Source of the DNA: Myxococcales bacterium | Lineage (GTDB): Bacteria > Myxococcota_A > Bradymonadia > UBA7976 > UBA1532 | DNA length: 64,000 nt | Reading direction: 5' to 3' | NCBI GenBank assembly: GCA_020633435.1 | Contig: JACKDP010000006.1 | Location: 434,001 to 498,000, forward strand | Shown here: piece by piece, positions 8,353 to 16,121 of the stretch | Layout of the letters: every line of letters starts with the position of its first letter | Numbering within the stretch: position 1 is the stretch's first letter | The notes under the pieces: generated by a model | Databases searched by the model: none | The model's input: the letters and a program-made list of their open reading frames with translations, nothing else | What the model was told of the DNA's origin: nothing | Program-made: the position numbers and the translations under genes

Positions 8353-10494
8353 TCAGCCCTTGCGCTCCGGCACGGGCAGCCGGGGCAGCCGCTCCTCCAG
8401 ATCCAGCTCCACCCGCCGCCGCCGGACCTCCACGGACACGACGCGCACCCGCAGACGGTCACCCAGCGTGTAGCGGTTCCCCGTCCGGCGGCCGAGCAGG
8501 GCGAAGCCGTCCTCGTCCAGGTTGTAGAAGTCGTCGTCGAGGGCGTCGACGGGCAAGAAGCCCTCCACCAGGTGCGGCTGGAGCTGCACGAAGACGCCCA
8601 TGCCGGTCACGCCGATGATGATGCCCTCGAAGGACTCGCCGATGTGCTGGCGCAGGTAGAGGGCCTTGTAGAGATCGAGGACGGTGCGCTCGGCGTCCAC
8701 GGCCACGCGCTCGCGGCGGCTGGCCTGGTCGGCCAGCTCGCCCAGGGCGCGGGTGGACGGGTGCTGCTCCCGGTTCAAGATGCCCTTCACCAGGCGATGC
8801 ACGATGAGATCCGGGTAGCGCCGGATGGGGCTGGTGAAGTGCAGGTACGCGGGCGCGCCCAGGCCGAAGTGGGGCGCCACCGACTCGTCGTAGACCGCCT
8901 TGGCCATCGACCGCAGCACCATCAGCCCCAGGAGGCCGTGGAGCGGGTGGTCGGCGAGATCGGCCAGCCAGCGCGAGAGGCCATCGGGCGTGGGGCGCCC
9001 CAGCCCCTTCGCCGAGACGTCCAGCAGGGCCACCTGGGCCCGCAGCTTCGCGAGGCCGTCGACGGGCGGGTTGGCGTGGATGCGGAAGATGGACGGCAGC
9101 CCGCGCTGGACGAAGAGCTCGGCGGTGACCTCGTTCGCCACCAGCATCGCGTCCTCGATCATCTGGTGCGCCTCGTGCCGCTCGGCGGCGCGCACGTCCT
9201 CGATGCCGCCGTCCGTCGCGAAGAAGACGCGGGGCTCGGGCAGCGCCATGTCGAGGTAGCCGCGGCGCTTCCGCCGGCGGCGGCGCACGCGGGTGGCGTC
9301 GCGCAGGGCCTCCAGGATGGGGCGCAGGGCCTCGAAATCGGGGCTGTCGTCCGCGGCCGGCGGCCCGCCCGTGAAGCCCAGCATCCGGCCCGCGCGGTCG
9401 TAGGTGAACCGCGCGTGGCTGCGGATGATGGCCTCCGAGAAGACCGGATCCTCGATCTCGCCCTCGGCCGTGATGGTGCACGCCACCGTCATGGCCAGGC
9501 GGTCCTCCTCGGGCCGCAAGCTACAGAGATCACTCGACAATCGGTGCGGCAGCATGGGCAGCACGCGGTCGGGCAGGTACACCGACAGGCCGCGGGCGCG
9601 GGCCTCCTCGTCGAGGGGGCCGTCGGGCTGGACGTACCAGGAGACGTCGGCGATGGCCACGGTCAGCCGCCAGCCGCCCCCCGGCAACGCCTGGGCGTGC
9701 ACGGCGTCGTCGAAGTCGCGCGCGCTCTCGGGATCGATGGTGATCAGTGGCAGGGTGCGCAGGTCGTTGCGCCGGGCGATCTCCTCGGCGGGGATCTCGG
9801 CGGGGAAGGCGTCGGCCTCCCGCTCCGCCGCCGACGGGAACCGCAGCCGCAGCCCCAGGTCGTAGACCACCAGGTCCGTCTCCTGGGACGCCATGTCGTC
9901 GCCGCCGAAAACGCGGATGACCCGGCAGGCGGCGCCGTGGGGGTGGTCGGGGTAGCGGGTGAACTCGGCGGCCACCAGATCGCCGTCCTGGGCGGCGCCG
10001 GGCTTCTCGACGATGACGTGCTCGGGCAGGCGGGTGTCCTGCGGGTGGACGATGCGGGCGCGCGCTGCCTCGCGGTACGTCCCCACGAACGTCGCGGTGC
10101 CGCGCTCCAGGACGCTGAGGATGACGCCCTCGGTGCGGCCCCGGGCGCCCTCCCGGGCCTCCACCACCACGCGGTCGCGGTGCAGGGCGTCGCCCAGGTT
10201 GCGCGCGTCGATGTAGAGGTCCTCGCCCTCCCCCTCCAGGTTCACGAAGCCGAAGCCCCGGTGCGTCATGATGAGGGTGCCCGTCCGCTGGGCCGACGTG
10301 TCGATGCGCCCATAGCGGTTGCTGCGGAAGCGGCCCAGGCGGCCCTCCTCCACCAGCCCGTGCAGGCGCAGGCGGAAGGCGGCGCGCTCGGTGCGGTCCA
10401 CGCCGAGGGCGCGGGCCAGGTCGCGCAGCGCCACCGTGCGGGGGGTGGGCGGCAGGCTGGCGAGGATGTCGTCGTCGGGGGGCAGCAAGGGCAC
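8353..10494 (-). CDS. rnr: Ribonuclease R (RNB-family 3'-5' exoribonuclease)
   Basis: The 713-residue product matches RNase R/VacB: an N-terminal winged-helix (about 1-60, VALRDLARALGVDRTERAAF), cold-shock OB domains (GTLIMTHRGFGFVNLEGEGE), then the RNB catalytic domain with its diagnostic acidic motif TIDPESARDFDDAVH (near residue 255; Asp residues bind Mg2+), and FTSPIRRYPDLIVHR further on. A C-terminal S1 domain (EGIIIGVTGMGVFVQLQ) completes it. The enzyme degrades structured RNA processively. The start is GTG 10494, with GGAG immediately before it; this poor spacing leaves some doubt about the start. A TACACT -10-like element lies at 10524-10519. The gene runs convergently against 7422-8348 with a 4-bp gap. 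Confidence 0.95.
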   Translation of the reverse strand: MPLLPPDDDILASLPPTPRTVALRDLARALGVDRTERAAFRLRLHGLVEEGRLGRFRSNRYGRIDTSAQRTGTLIMTHRGFGFVNLEGEGEDLYIDARNLGDALHRDRVVVEAREGARGRTEGVILSVLERGTATFVGTYREAARARIVHPQDTRLPEHVIVEKPGAAQDGDLVAAEFTRYPDHPHGAACRVIRVFGGDDMASQETDLVVYDLGLRLRFPSAAEREADAFPAEIPAEEIARRNDLRTLPLITIDPESARDFDDAVHAQALPGGGWRLTVAIADVSWYVQPDGPLDEEARARGLSVYLPDRVLPMLPHRLSSDLCSLRPEEDRLAMTVACTITAEGEIEDPVFSEAIIRSHARFTYDRAGRMLGFTGGPPAADDSPDFEALRPILEALRDATRVRRRRRKRRGYLDMALPEPRVFFATDGGIEDVRAAERHEAHQMIEDAMLVANEVTAELFVQRGLPSIFRIHANPPVDGLAKLRAQVALLDVSAKGLGRPTPDGLSRWLADLADHPLHGLLGLMVLRSMAKAVYDESVAPHFGLGAPAYLHFTSPIRRYPDLIVHRLVKGILNREQHPSTRALGELADQASRRERVAVDAERTVLDLYKALYLRQHIGESFEGIIIGVTGMGVFVQLQPHLVEGFLPVDALDDDFYNLDEDGFALLGRRTGNRYTLGDRLRVRVVSVEVRRRRVELDLEERLPRLPVPERKG

Positions 10495-10661
10495 CTCCAG
10501 GGAGCGGAGAGGTGCGGAGTGTAGGAGGCCGCCGCCTCCGGCTCAAGCCCGGCGCCCGTGGCAGGCGCGTGGCGCCCCCGTCACGAAGGTTTGAGAGGAT
10601 GGGTTTCGGTGGGGGGCCGGGCCATGTATCCTCCGGCCATCCACCCGACGAAGCCCGTGGG

Positions 10662-12287
10662 ATGAAAGCGCAATTCGGCCGCTATGTTTTCCTGAAGAAG
10701 CTCGCCGTCGGAGGGATGGCCGAGATCTTCCTGGCGCGCCGGCTGAGCTTCGGCGGCTTCGCCCGGTTCGTCGTGCTCAAGCGGCTGCTGCCCGAGCACC
10801 GGGGCCGCAAGGCCTATGAGCGTCTGTTCCTCGGCGAGGCCCGCATCACCGCGCTCCTCGACCACCCCAACGTCATCAGCCTCCACGACCTCGGCAAGCT
10901 CGACGACGCCTACTTCATGGCCATGGAGTACATCCACGGCCTGTCGGGCGCCGAGCTCATGGCGGCCGCCGCCCGCGCGCGCACGCCCGTGCCCGTGGGG
11001 GTCGCGCTGCGGCTGGCCATGTGCACCGCCGACGCGCTGCAGTACTGCGCCGAGGGCATCGACCTCGACGGCCAGACCTTCGGCGTCATCCACCACGACG
11101 TCAGCCCCCACAACATCCAGGTGGGCTTCGACGGCGCGGTGAAGCTGCTCGACTTCGGCGTGGCGACGCAGGTGGGCCGCCCGGCGCCCGCCGGCCGCCG
11201 CGGCAAGTTCGCGTACATGTCGCCCGAGGCCCTGGCCAAGGGCGAGCTGGACCCGCGCAGCGATCTCTTCTCCCTCGGCGTCGTGCTCTACGAGCTGACG
11301 GTGGGGCGCCGCCTCTTCAAGGGCGCGACGCCCGAGGAGACGCAGGCCAAGGCCCACGCGGGCGTCTTCCGCAAGCCCAGCGAGGTCAGCCGCGACTACC
11401 CGCCCATGCTGGAGGCCATCACCCTGAAGGCCCTGGCGCGGGACGCCGCCGACCGCTACCAGACGGCCCAGGAGCTGAGCTTCGATCTGGCCAACGCGGC
11501 CCGGGCCCTGCGGGCCGACACCAGCCCCGAGGCCACGGCGGCCTGGCTGCGCGAGATCATGGGCAGCGAGATCGATCGGCGCCGGCACGAGCTCTTCGCG
11601 CTGGCGGTGGCGTCGGCGGCCCGGCGGCCGGGGGCCCCCACCGAGGCCTCCGTCGCGCTGCTCGACCCGTCCACGCCGCCCCGGCCCGCCGCCGCCCCCG
11701 CCGTGGAGCCGCCGCCGGCCGAGGACATCGAGGAGGCCAGCGACGCCGAGGTGGTCGAGGCGCCCCCGGAGACGCCGCCGGCCGCCGGGGAGGACGCCCC
11801 CGAGGTCCGGCTGGCCGAGGCCGCCGAGGACGACGGCCCCGCCGCCCCCGACTACGCCGAGCCCGACCCGTCCACCGGCGACTTCTTGTTGCCGACGGAC
11901 GCCCAGAGCGCCGACAACGACTGGGACGCGATGCTGGACGCGCCCATCCGCACGTGGCGGCGGCTGACGCTCCTCATCGCCCTGCTCGGCGGCGCCGCCG
12001 CCGTCGGCACGTTCTTCGTGGGCCAGATCTACCAGGAGCGCAAGGCGACGGCCGAGGCGACGGGCATCCTGCGCATCGAGAGCGAGCCCGCCGGCGCCAC
12101 CGTGACCAGCAGCGGCAAGCCGGTGGGCACGACGCCCTGGGAGTCGCCCCCCACGGCCCTCGGCACCGTCTTCCACCTGCGGGTGAGCCGGGCCGGGTTC
12201 GAGGACTGGCAGGGGGCCATCAGCCTGGTCCCCGACCGCCGCGACCGCTCGGTGCTCATCTCGCTGCGCAAGAAGCACAGCCAGTAG
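10662..12287 (+). CDS. Membrane Ser/Thr protein kinase with C-terminal PEGA domain
   Basis: ATG 10662 starts MKAQFGRYVFLKKLAVGGMA directly at the glycine-rich loop; upstream in-frame codons lie in non-coding-looking sequence. The kinase domain (about 5-275) has the N-lobe Lys (FVVLKRLLPE), the catalytic loop IHHDVSPHNIQV and LLDFGVA, then KFAYMSPEAL. HRD is HHD and the usual catalytic-loop Lys is Ser (DxSxxN), a variant I know from many myxobacterial kinases, so activity is not excluded. A Pro/Glu/Ala linker (about 320-425) leads to one transmembrane helix (LTLLIALLGGAAAVGTFFVG) and a periplasmic PEGA domain (ESEPAGATVTSSGKPVGTTP). A TATCCT -10-like element is at 10627-10632. Length 541 residues. 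Confidence 0.9.
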   Translation: MKAQFGRYVFLKKLAVGGMAEIFLARRLSFGGFARFVVLKRLLPEHRGRKAYERLFLGEARITALLDHPNVISLHDLGKLDDAYFMAMEYIHGLSGAELMAAAARARTPVPVGVALRLAMCTADALQYCAEGIDLDGQTFGVIHHDVSPHNIQVGFDGAVKLLDFGVATQVGRPAPAGRRGKFAYMSPEALAKGELDPRSDLFSLGVVLYELTVGRRLFKGATPEETQAKAHAGVFRKPSEVSRDYPPMLEAITLKALARDAADRYQTAQELSFDLANAARALRADTSPEATAAWLREIMGSEIDRRRHELFALAVASAARRPGAPTEASVALLDPSTPPRPAAAPAVEPPPAEDIEEASDAEVVEAPPETPPAAGEDAPEVRLAEAAEDDGPAAPDYAEPDPSTGDFLLPTDAQSADNDWDAMLDAPIRTWRRLTLLIALLGGAAAVGTFFVGQIYQERKATAEATGILRIESEPAGATVTSSGKPVGTTPWESPPTALGTVFHLRVSRAGFEDWQGAISLVPDRRDRSVLISLRKKHSQ

Positions 12288-12314
12288 CGCCCACGCCCGA
12301 GAAGGCCAGCCGTT

Positions 12315-13958
12315 TCAGGGGGTTGCGGGCAGCAGCTTGCCCAGGTCGACCTCGATCTTCGCCTCGTCCCGCAGGGTGGCGATCCAGGCGCGGGCGTCGG
12401 CGTCGCTGACGGGCGTGCGCTTGAGCTCGGCCTCCAGCTCGGCGCGGACGGCCGCGGGATCCGACTTCGTGGCCGACTCGAGCTGCAGGACGTGGAAGCC
12501 GCGGTCGCTCTCCACCAGCCGGACCTCGCCGGGCTTCATGGCGTCGAGGGCCGTCGTCACGGCGGGACCGAGCTGGTCCACCTGGATGCCGATGAGGTTG
12601 CCGCCCGTGCGGCGGCTCAGCTCGTCCTCCGACTCCGTGCGGGCGAGATCGGCGAAGTCGGCGCCGCCCTGGATCTTCGCCAGCAGCGCCTCGGCCTTGG
12701 CGCGCGCCAGGGCCGGCAGCCGGTCGGCGAGGCGCCGCGCCTTGACCCGGGTGTACTGCGTCGAGACCAGGATGTGGCGGACGACCTTCTTGTCCTGGGC
12801 CGGGATGAACTCGCGGCTCGTCAGCTCCATGAGCACGTAGCCCTCCGGCGTGCGGATGGGCGCCGAGACGGTGTTGAGGGGCATGGTCTCGAGCACCGCG
12901 TCGGCCTCGAAGCCCAGGCGCCCGGGGCCGAAGGCGCCCAGCTCGCCGCCCTTCTGGGCGGTGGCCCGATCCGACGACTCGGCGCGGGCGACGTCGGCGA
13001 AGGCCTCGCCCCCCTCGATGCGGACGCGCAGCAGGCCGGCGCGATCCTGGGCCGCCGCGAAGCGCGCCGCCTCGTCGGCCGGGTCGTCCTCGCCGCGCCG
13101 CTGGGCCGACACCAGGATGGCCCGGCCCTCGTAGCGCGCCCCCTTGCGCACGCCGTCGACGCGGATGATGTGGTAGCCCTCGCGCCCCTCGACGACCTCG
13201 GAGAGCGCCCCCGGGGCCAGCGTCCGCACGGCCTCGTCGAAGCGGGAGCCGAAGCGGCCGGACCAGTGCGCCCCGAGCAGGCCGCCGTCGCCCGCGCTGC
13301 GATCGTCGGAGGCCTCCCGGGCCAGGGCGTCGAAGTCGGCGCCGCGCTGGAGCTGCCGGTGCAGGGCGAAGGCGCGCTCGCGGCCCTCGGCCTCCACCAC
13401 CTCGCGCTCGGCCTCGAACTCGGCCTGGGGGTAGAACCGGCTCGCCGGCACCTGGGTGGAGATGAGGATCTGGCGGACCTGGCGGCGCACCCCGCCCTTG
13501 CCGAAGCGCTGCTCGAAGAGCGCCTCGACGCGCTTCGGATCGACCTTCGCCTGGAGGACGGCGTGGGCCTGCATCAGGACGCGGCGGTCGCGCAGCCGGC
13601 CCTCGCGCCAGCGCTCGAACGTCTGCCCGTAGCGGGCGAGGCGCTGGTCGAGCTGGGCCCGCTGGCCGCCGAAGCGATCGGTGATCTGCTGCTGGATCTC
13701 CAGGTCGACGGCCCGGGCCACGGCCTCGTCCGTCACCGTCACCCCGGCCTCGCGGGCCGCCTGCTCGACGAGCAGCCGCTCGGCGTAGCGCGCCAGGAAG
13801 GCCTCGCCCTGGTCGAGGACGAGCGCGTCCAGGAACGCCAGGCGCCGGACCTCGGCGCCGTTGACGGTGCCGATGACGGCGTCGTCCGCCGCCTTCTCCC
13901 CGGCACAGCCGCCGGTGAAGAGCCCAAGGGCCACAAGAAAAAGCACGTAGAATCGCAC
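12315..13958 (-). CDS. SurA/PpiC-like periplasmic foldase lipoprotein with three parvulin modules
   Basis: A GTG start at 13958 with GGAGG five bases upstream begins MRFYVLFLVALGLFTGGC, a lipoprotein signal with lipobox TGGC. A SurA-type N-domain (VNGAEVRRLAFLDALVLDQG onward) precedes three tandem rotamase-like modules, each running from an (I/V)LVSTQ-type strand to a G(Y/F)H-type strand: VRQILIST to GREGYHIIRV, GRAILVSAQ to PEGYVLMEL, and VRHILVSTQ to RGFHVLQL. E. coli SurA has two parvulin modules, so three is unusual. It probably chaperones outer-membrane or lipid-anchored proteins from the membrane. The neighbouring genes are unrelated. 547 residues. Confidence 0.85.
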   Translation of the reverse strand: MRFYVLFLVALGLFTGGCAGEKAADDAVIGTVNGAEVRRLAFLDALVLDQGEAFLARYAERLLVEQAAREAGVTVTDEAVARAVDLEIQQQITDRFGGQRAQLDQRLARYGQTFERWREGRLRDRRVLMQAHAVLQAKVDPKRVEALFEQRFGKGGVRRQVRQILISTQVPASRFYPQAEFEAEREVVEAEGRERAFALHRQLQRGADFDALAREASDDRSAGDGGLLGAHWSGRFGSRFDEAVRTLAPGALSEVVEGREGYHIIRVDGVRKGARYEGRAILVSAQRRGEDDPADEAARFAAAQDRAGLLRVRIEGGEAFADVARAESSDRATAQKGGELGAFGPGRLGFEADAVLETMPLNTVSAPIRTPEGYVLMELTSREFIPAQDKKVVRHILVSTQYTRVKARRLADRLPALARAKAEALLAKIQGGADFADLARTESEDELSRRTGGNLIGIQVDQLGPAVTTALDAMKPGEVRLVESDRGFHVLQLESATKSDPAAVRAELEAELKRTPVSDADARAWIATLRDEAKIEVDLGKLLPATP

Positions 13959-14063
13959 GCTTGCCTCCGACGCCGCGGCGGAATGTTCGGCTGTGGGCTC
14001 CCCGGTGTCAACGGCGTGGGCCCACGGGCCACTCTGCGGCTACCACCGCGCCGCGTCCGCGAC

Positions 14064-14069
14064 TATCAT
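14064..14069 (+). promoter_or_regulatory. -10 element of a probable leaderless gene
   Basis: TATCAT ends exactly seven bases before the ATG at 14077, so the expected transcription start coincides with the start codon. No -35 consensus is evident at 16-18 bp upstream. Confidence 0.5.
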
Positions 14070-14076
14070 GCCGCCG

Positions 14077-14928
14077 ATGAACGCACCGCAGATCCTGACC
14101 GCGAACATCGGCTTTCGCGGCCCGCATGCCCGCTACTTCGGCGAGCTCCCCGTGCTGGAGCTGCCGCCCCTCGACCACGTTCGGCTGGGGACGTTCACGC
14201 GCTGGCGCAAGGAGGTGCCGGCCGAGGCCCGCTTCGTGCCGCGCGTGCCCGACGCCGTGGCCCTGGCCGGCTTCGTCGGCGACGAGGCGGCCGCTGGCTG
14301 GGAGCGCACCCGCGCCATCGCCAGCCGGCTGCGCGCGGAGCTGGTGCTCCTGCGCACGCCCTCGACGTTCCGGCCGACGGCCGAGAACCGCGCGGCGATG
14401 AAGGCCTTCTTCGCCGATCGGGCGGGCGACCCGTTCCAGGTGGCGTGGTGGGCCGACGGGCTCTGGGAGAGCCAGCCCGAGGCCCGCGACGAGGTGGCCG
14501 ACGCGGCGGGGCTCATCCCGGTGGTCGATCCCCTGGCCCTCGACGACGACGAGCCGCTGCCCGCCGGCGCGCAGTTCTACTGGCGCCTGCTCGGCCGGCT
14601 CGGCCTGTCGGGGCGCTACTCTGACCACGATCTCTACAAGCTGCTGGAGCTGGCCCAGGGCCGCGACAGCGGGGTGATCGTGTTCACCAGCGCCCGCATG
14701 CGGCCCGACGCGCTGCGCTTCCACGGCATGGTGGCGGCGGGCGGCGCGGAGCTCGCGGTGGCCGGCGATGACCCCTTCGACGACTTCGAGGATGACGAGG
14801 GGGAGGACGACGACGAGGCGTTCGACGACGACTCCTTCGATGACGACTCGTTCGACGAGGACGGCGACGACGACTCCCTCGACGACTCCATGGACGATGA
14901 CTCCATGGACGACGACGACGAGAGCTGA
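14077..14928 (+). CDS. DUF72-family protein with a long acidic tail
   Basis: The 283-residue product has the DUF72 (YecE-like) pattern: a TIM-barrel start (ILTANIGFRGPHARYF), then FTRWRKEVPAEARFVPRVPD and SRLRAELVLLRTPSTFRPT, close to the family's usual K-x-P.....L.QlP..f.pt series. Biochemical role is unknown; YecE members have been linked only loosely to nucleic-acid metabolism. ATG 14077 is preferred over ATG 14068 because of the -10 placement. The last 50 residues are an extreme Asp/Glu tract (FDDDSFDDDSFDEDGDD, SMDDDSMDDDDES) not typical of the family; it is encoded by near-repeats of GACGACTCC. Five bases separate it from the next kinase gene, so they probably form an operon. Confidence 0.8.
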   Translation: MNAPQILTANIGFRGPHARYFGELPVLELPPLDHVRLGTFTRWRKEVPAEARFVPRVPDAVALAGFVGDEAAAGWERTRAIASRLRAELVLLRTPSTFRPTAENRAAMKAFFADRAGDPFQVAWWADGLWESQPEARDEVADAAGLIPVVDPLALDDDEPLPAGAQFYWRLLGRLGLSGRYSDHDLYKLLELAQGRDSGVIVFTSARMRPDALRFHGMVAAGGAELAVAGDDPFDDFEDDEGEDDDEAFDDDSFDDDSFDEDGDDDSLDDSMDDDSMDDDDES

Positions 14929-14933
14929 TCCCG

Positions 14934-16106
14934 GTGACGAGCCGACACCCGGCGGTGGTCGGCCCCTACCGCGTCGAGGCCATGCTCGGGGTCGGCGGCA
15001 TGGGGGAGGTCCTGCGGGGCCGCCATGAGCTGCTCGGCCGCGTGGTGGCCATCAAGCTGCGGACCCGCACCCGCACGACGGACGAGGATCGGCTGGCCGA
15101 GCGGTTCCGCCACACGGCCTGCCTGCAGGGCGAGCTGGACCACCCGGCCATCGCCCGGGTCTATGACTACCTGGAGCTGCCGCGCCACCAGGCCCTGGTG
15201 CTGGAGTACCTGGGCGGGGGCTGCATCGCCGACCTGCTGGTGACGGGGCCCATCCCCATCGCCTCCTCCGTCGAGATGGCCATCCGCGCCGCAGAGGCGT
15301 TGCATTACGCGCACTTGCGCGGGGTGGTGCACCGCGACATCAAGCCCGCCAACCTGATGCTGGTGGACGCCGACCGGCCAGACTCCATCCGCATCACCGA
15401 CTACGGCGTGGCCAAGACGACGGACCGCAGCCCCGACCTGACGGTGGCGGGGGCCAACGTGGGCACGCTCTGGTACATGTCGCCCGAGCAGTTCAACCAC
15501 GAGGCGCCCACGCCCGGCTTCGACATCTACTCGCTGGGCGCGACCATCTACGAGCTGCTCACCGGGTCCATCCCGTTCGAGGGCAAGGACACCGCGGAGA
15601 TCTTCCGGCGGTTCCTCGATGGGGTGCCGGCGCCGCCCATCACCGATCGCAACCCGGCGGTGCCGCCGACGCTGGCCACGGTCGTCGAGGCGGCCATGGC
15701 GCTGGATCGGCATGACCGGGTGCCCACGGCGGCGGTGCTGGCGCTGCTGCTGCGGGCCGTGGCGGAGCGGGATGGGCTGGGCCTGAGCGACGCGGCCGCC
15801 CGCCGCCTCTTCCACCAGGCGGACGGGGCGGCCCTGCGGCGGATGGTGCGGCAGCTCGAGGCCACGCCGGTGGGCCGGCCGGTGGCCGACGCCGTGACCG
15901 CCCTCGATCTGCGCCTCAACGGCCCGTCGGCGGTGACGGGCATCCACAGCATCGTCCCCGCCGACTTCGGCGGCGGCCAGGTGGTGACGATGAGCATGAA
16001 CGTCACCTCGCTGCTGCCCGTGATCGAGGAGCCCGCCGGGCTGGATGACGACGATGACGAGGATCACACCCTCGTCAGCCTCGCCCCCCGGCTCGAGGAC
16101 GAGTAG
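14934..16106 (+). CDS. Soluble Ser/Thr protein kinase with a DYG activation segment
   Basis: The GTG at 14934 lies five bases after the DUF72 stop. The kinase domain (about residues 8-270) has the glycine loop LGVGGMGEVLRG, N-lobe Lys in VVAIKLRTR, catalytic loop VHRDIKPANLML with all key residues, and ITDYGVAK where DFG is usual; DYG occurs in active kinases. GTLWYMSPEQ and DIYSLGATIYELLTG follow. There is no transmembrane segment. The C-terminal 120 residues contain a helical part (LRRMVRQLEATPVGRPVADA) and end in an Asp-rich stretch (GLDDDDDEDHTLV). Length 390. The co-transcribed DUF72 protein, also with an acidic tail, is a possible partner; this is inference. Confidence 0.9.
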   Translation: MTSRHPAVVGPYRVEAMLGVGGMGEVLRGRHELLGRVVAIKLRTRTRTTDEDRLAERFRHTACLQGELDHPAIARVYDYLELPRHQALVLEYLGGGCIADLLVTGPIPIASSVEMAIRAAEALHYAHLRGVVHRDIKPANLMLVDADRPDSIRITDYGVAKTTDRSPDLTVAGANVGTLWYMSPEQFNHEAPTPGFDIYSLGATIYELLTGSIPFEGKDTAEIFRRFLDGVPAPPITDRNPAVPPTLATVVEAAMALDRHDRVPTAAVLALLLRAVAERDGLGLSDAAARRLFHQADGAALRRMVRQLEATPVGRPVADAVTALDLRLNGPSAVTGIHSIVPADFGGGQVVTMSMNVTSLLPVIEEPAGLDDDDDEDHTLVSLAPRLEDE

Positions 16107-16121
16107 CCGTCCAGGCCGCCG

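Noticed and set aside
10512..10661. 50-residue N-terminal extension of the PEGA kinase
   Set aside because: Arg/Gly-rich, non-homologous, and it precedes a -10-like element; ATG 10662 starts at the kinase domain.
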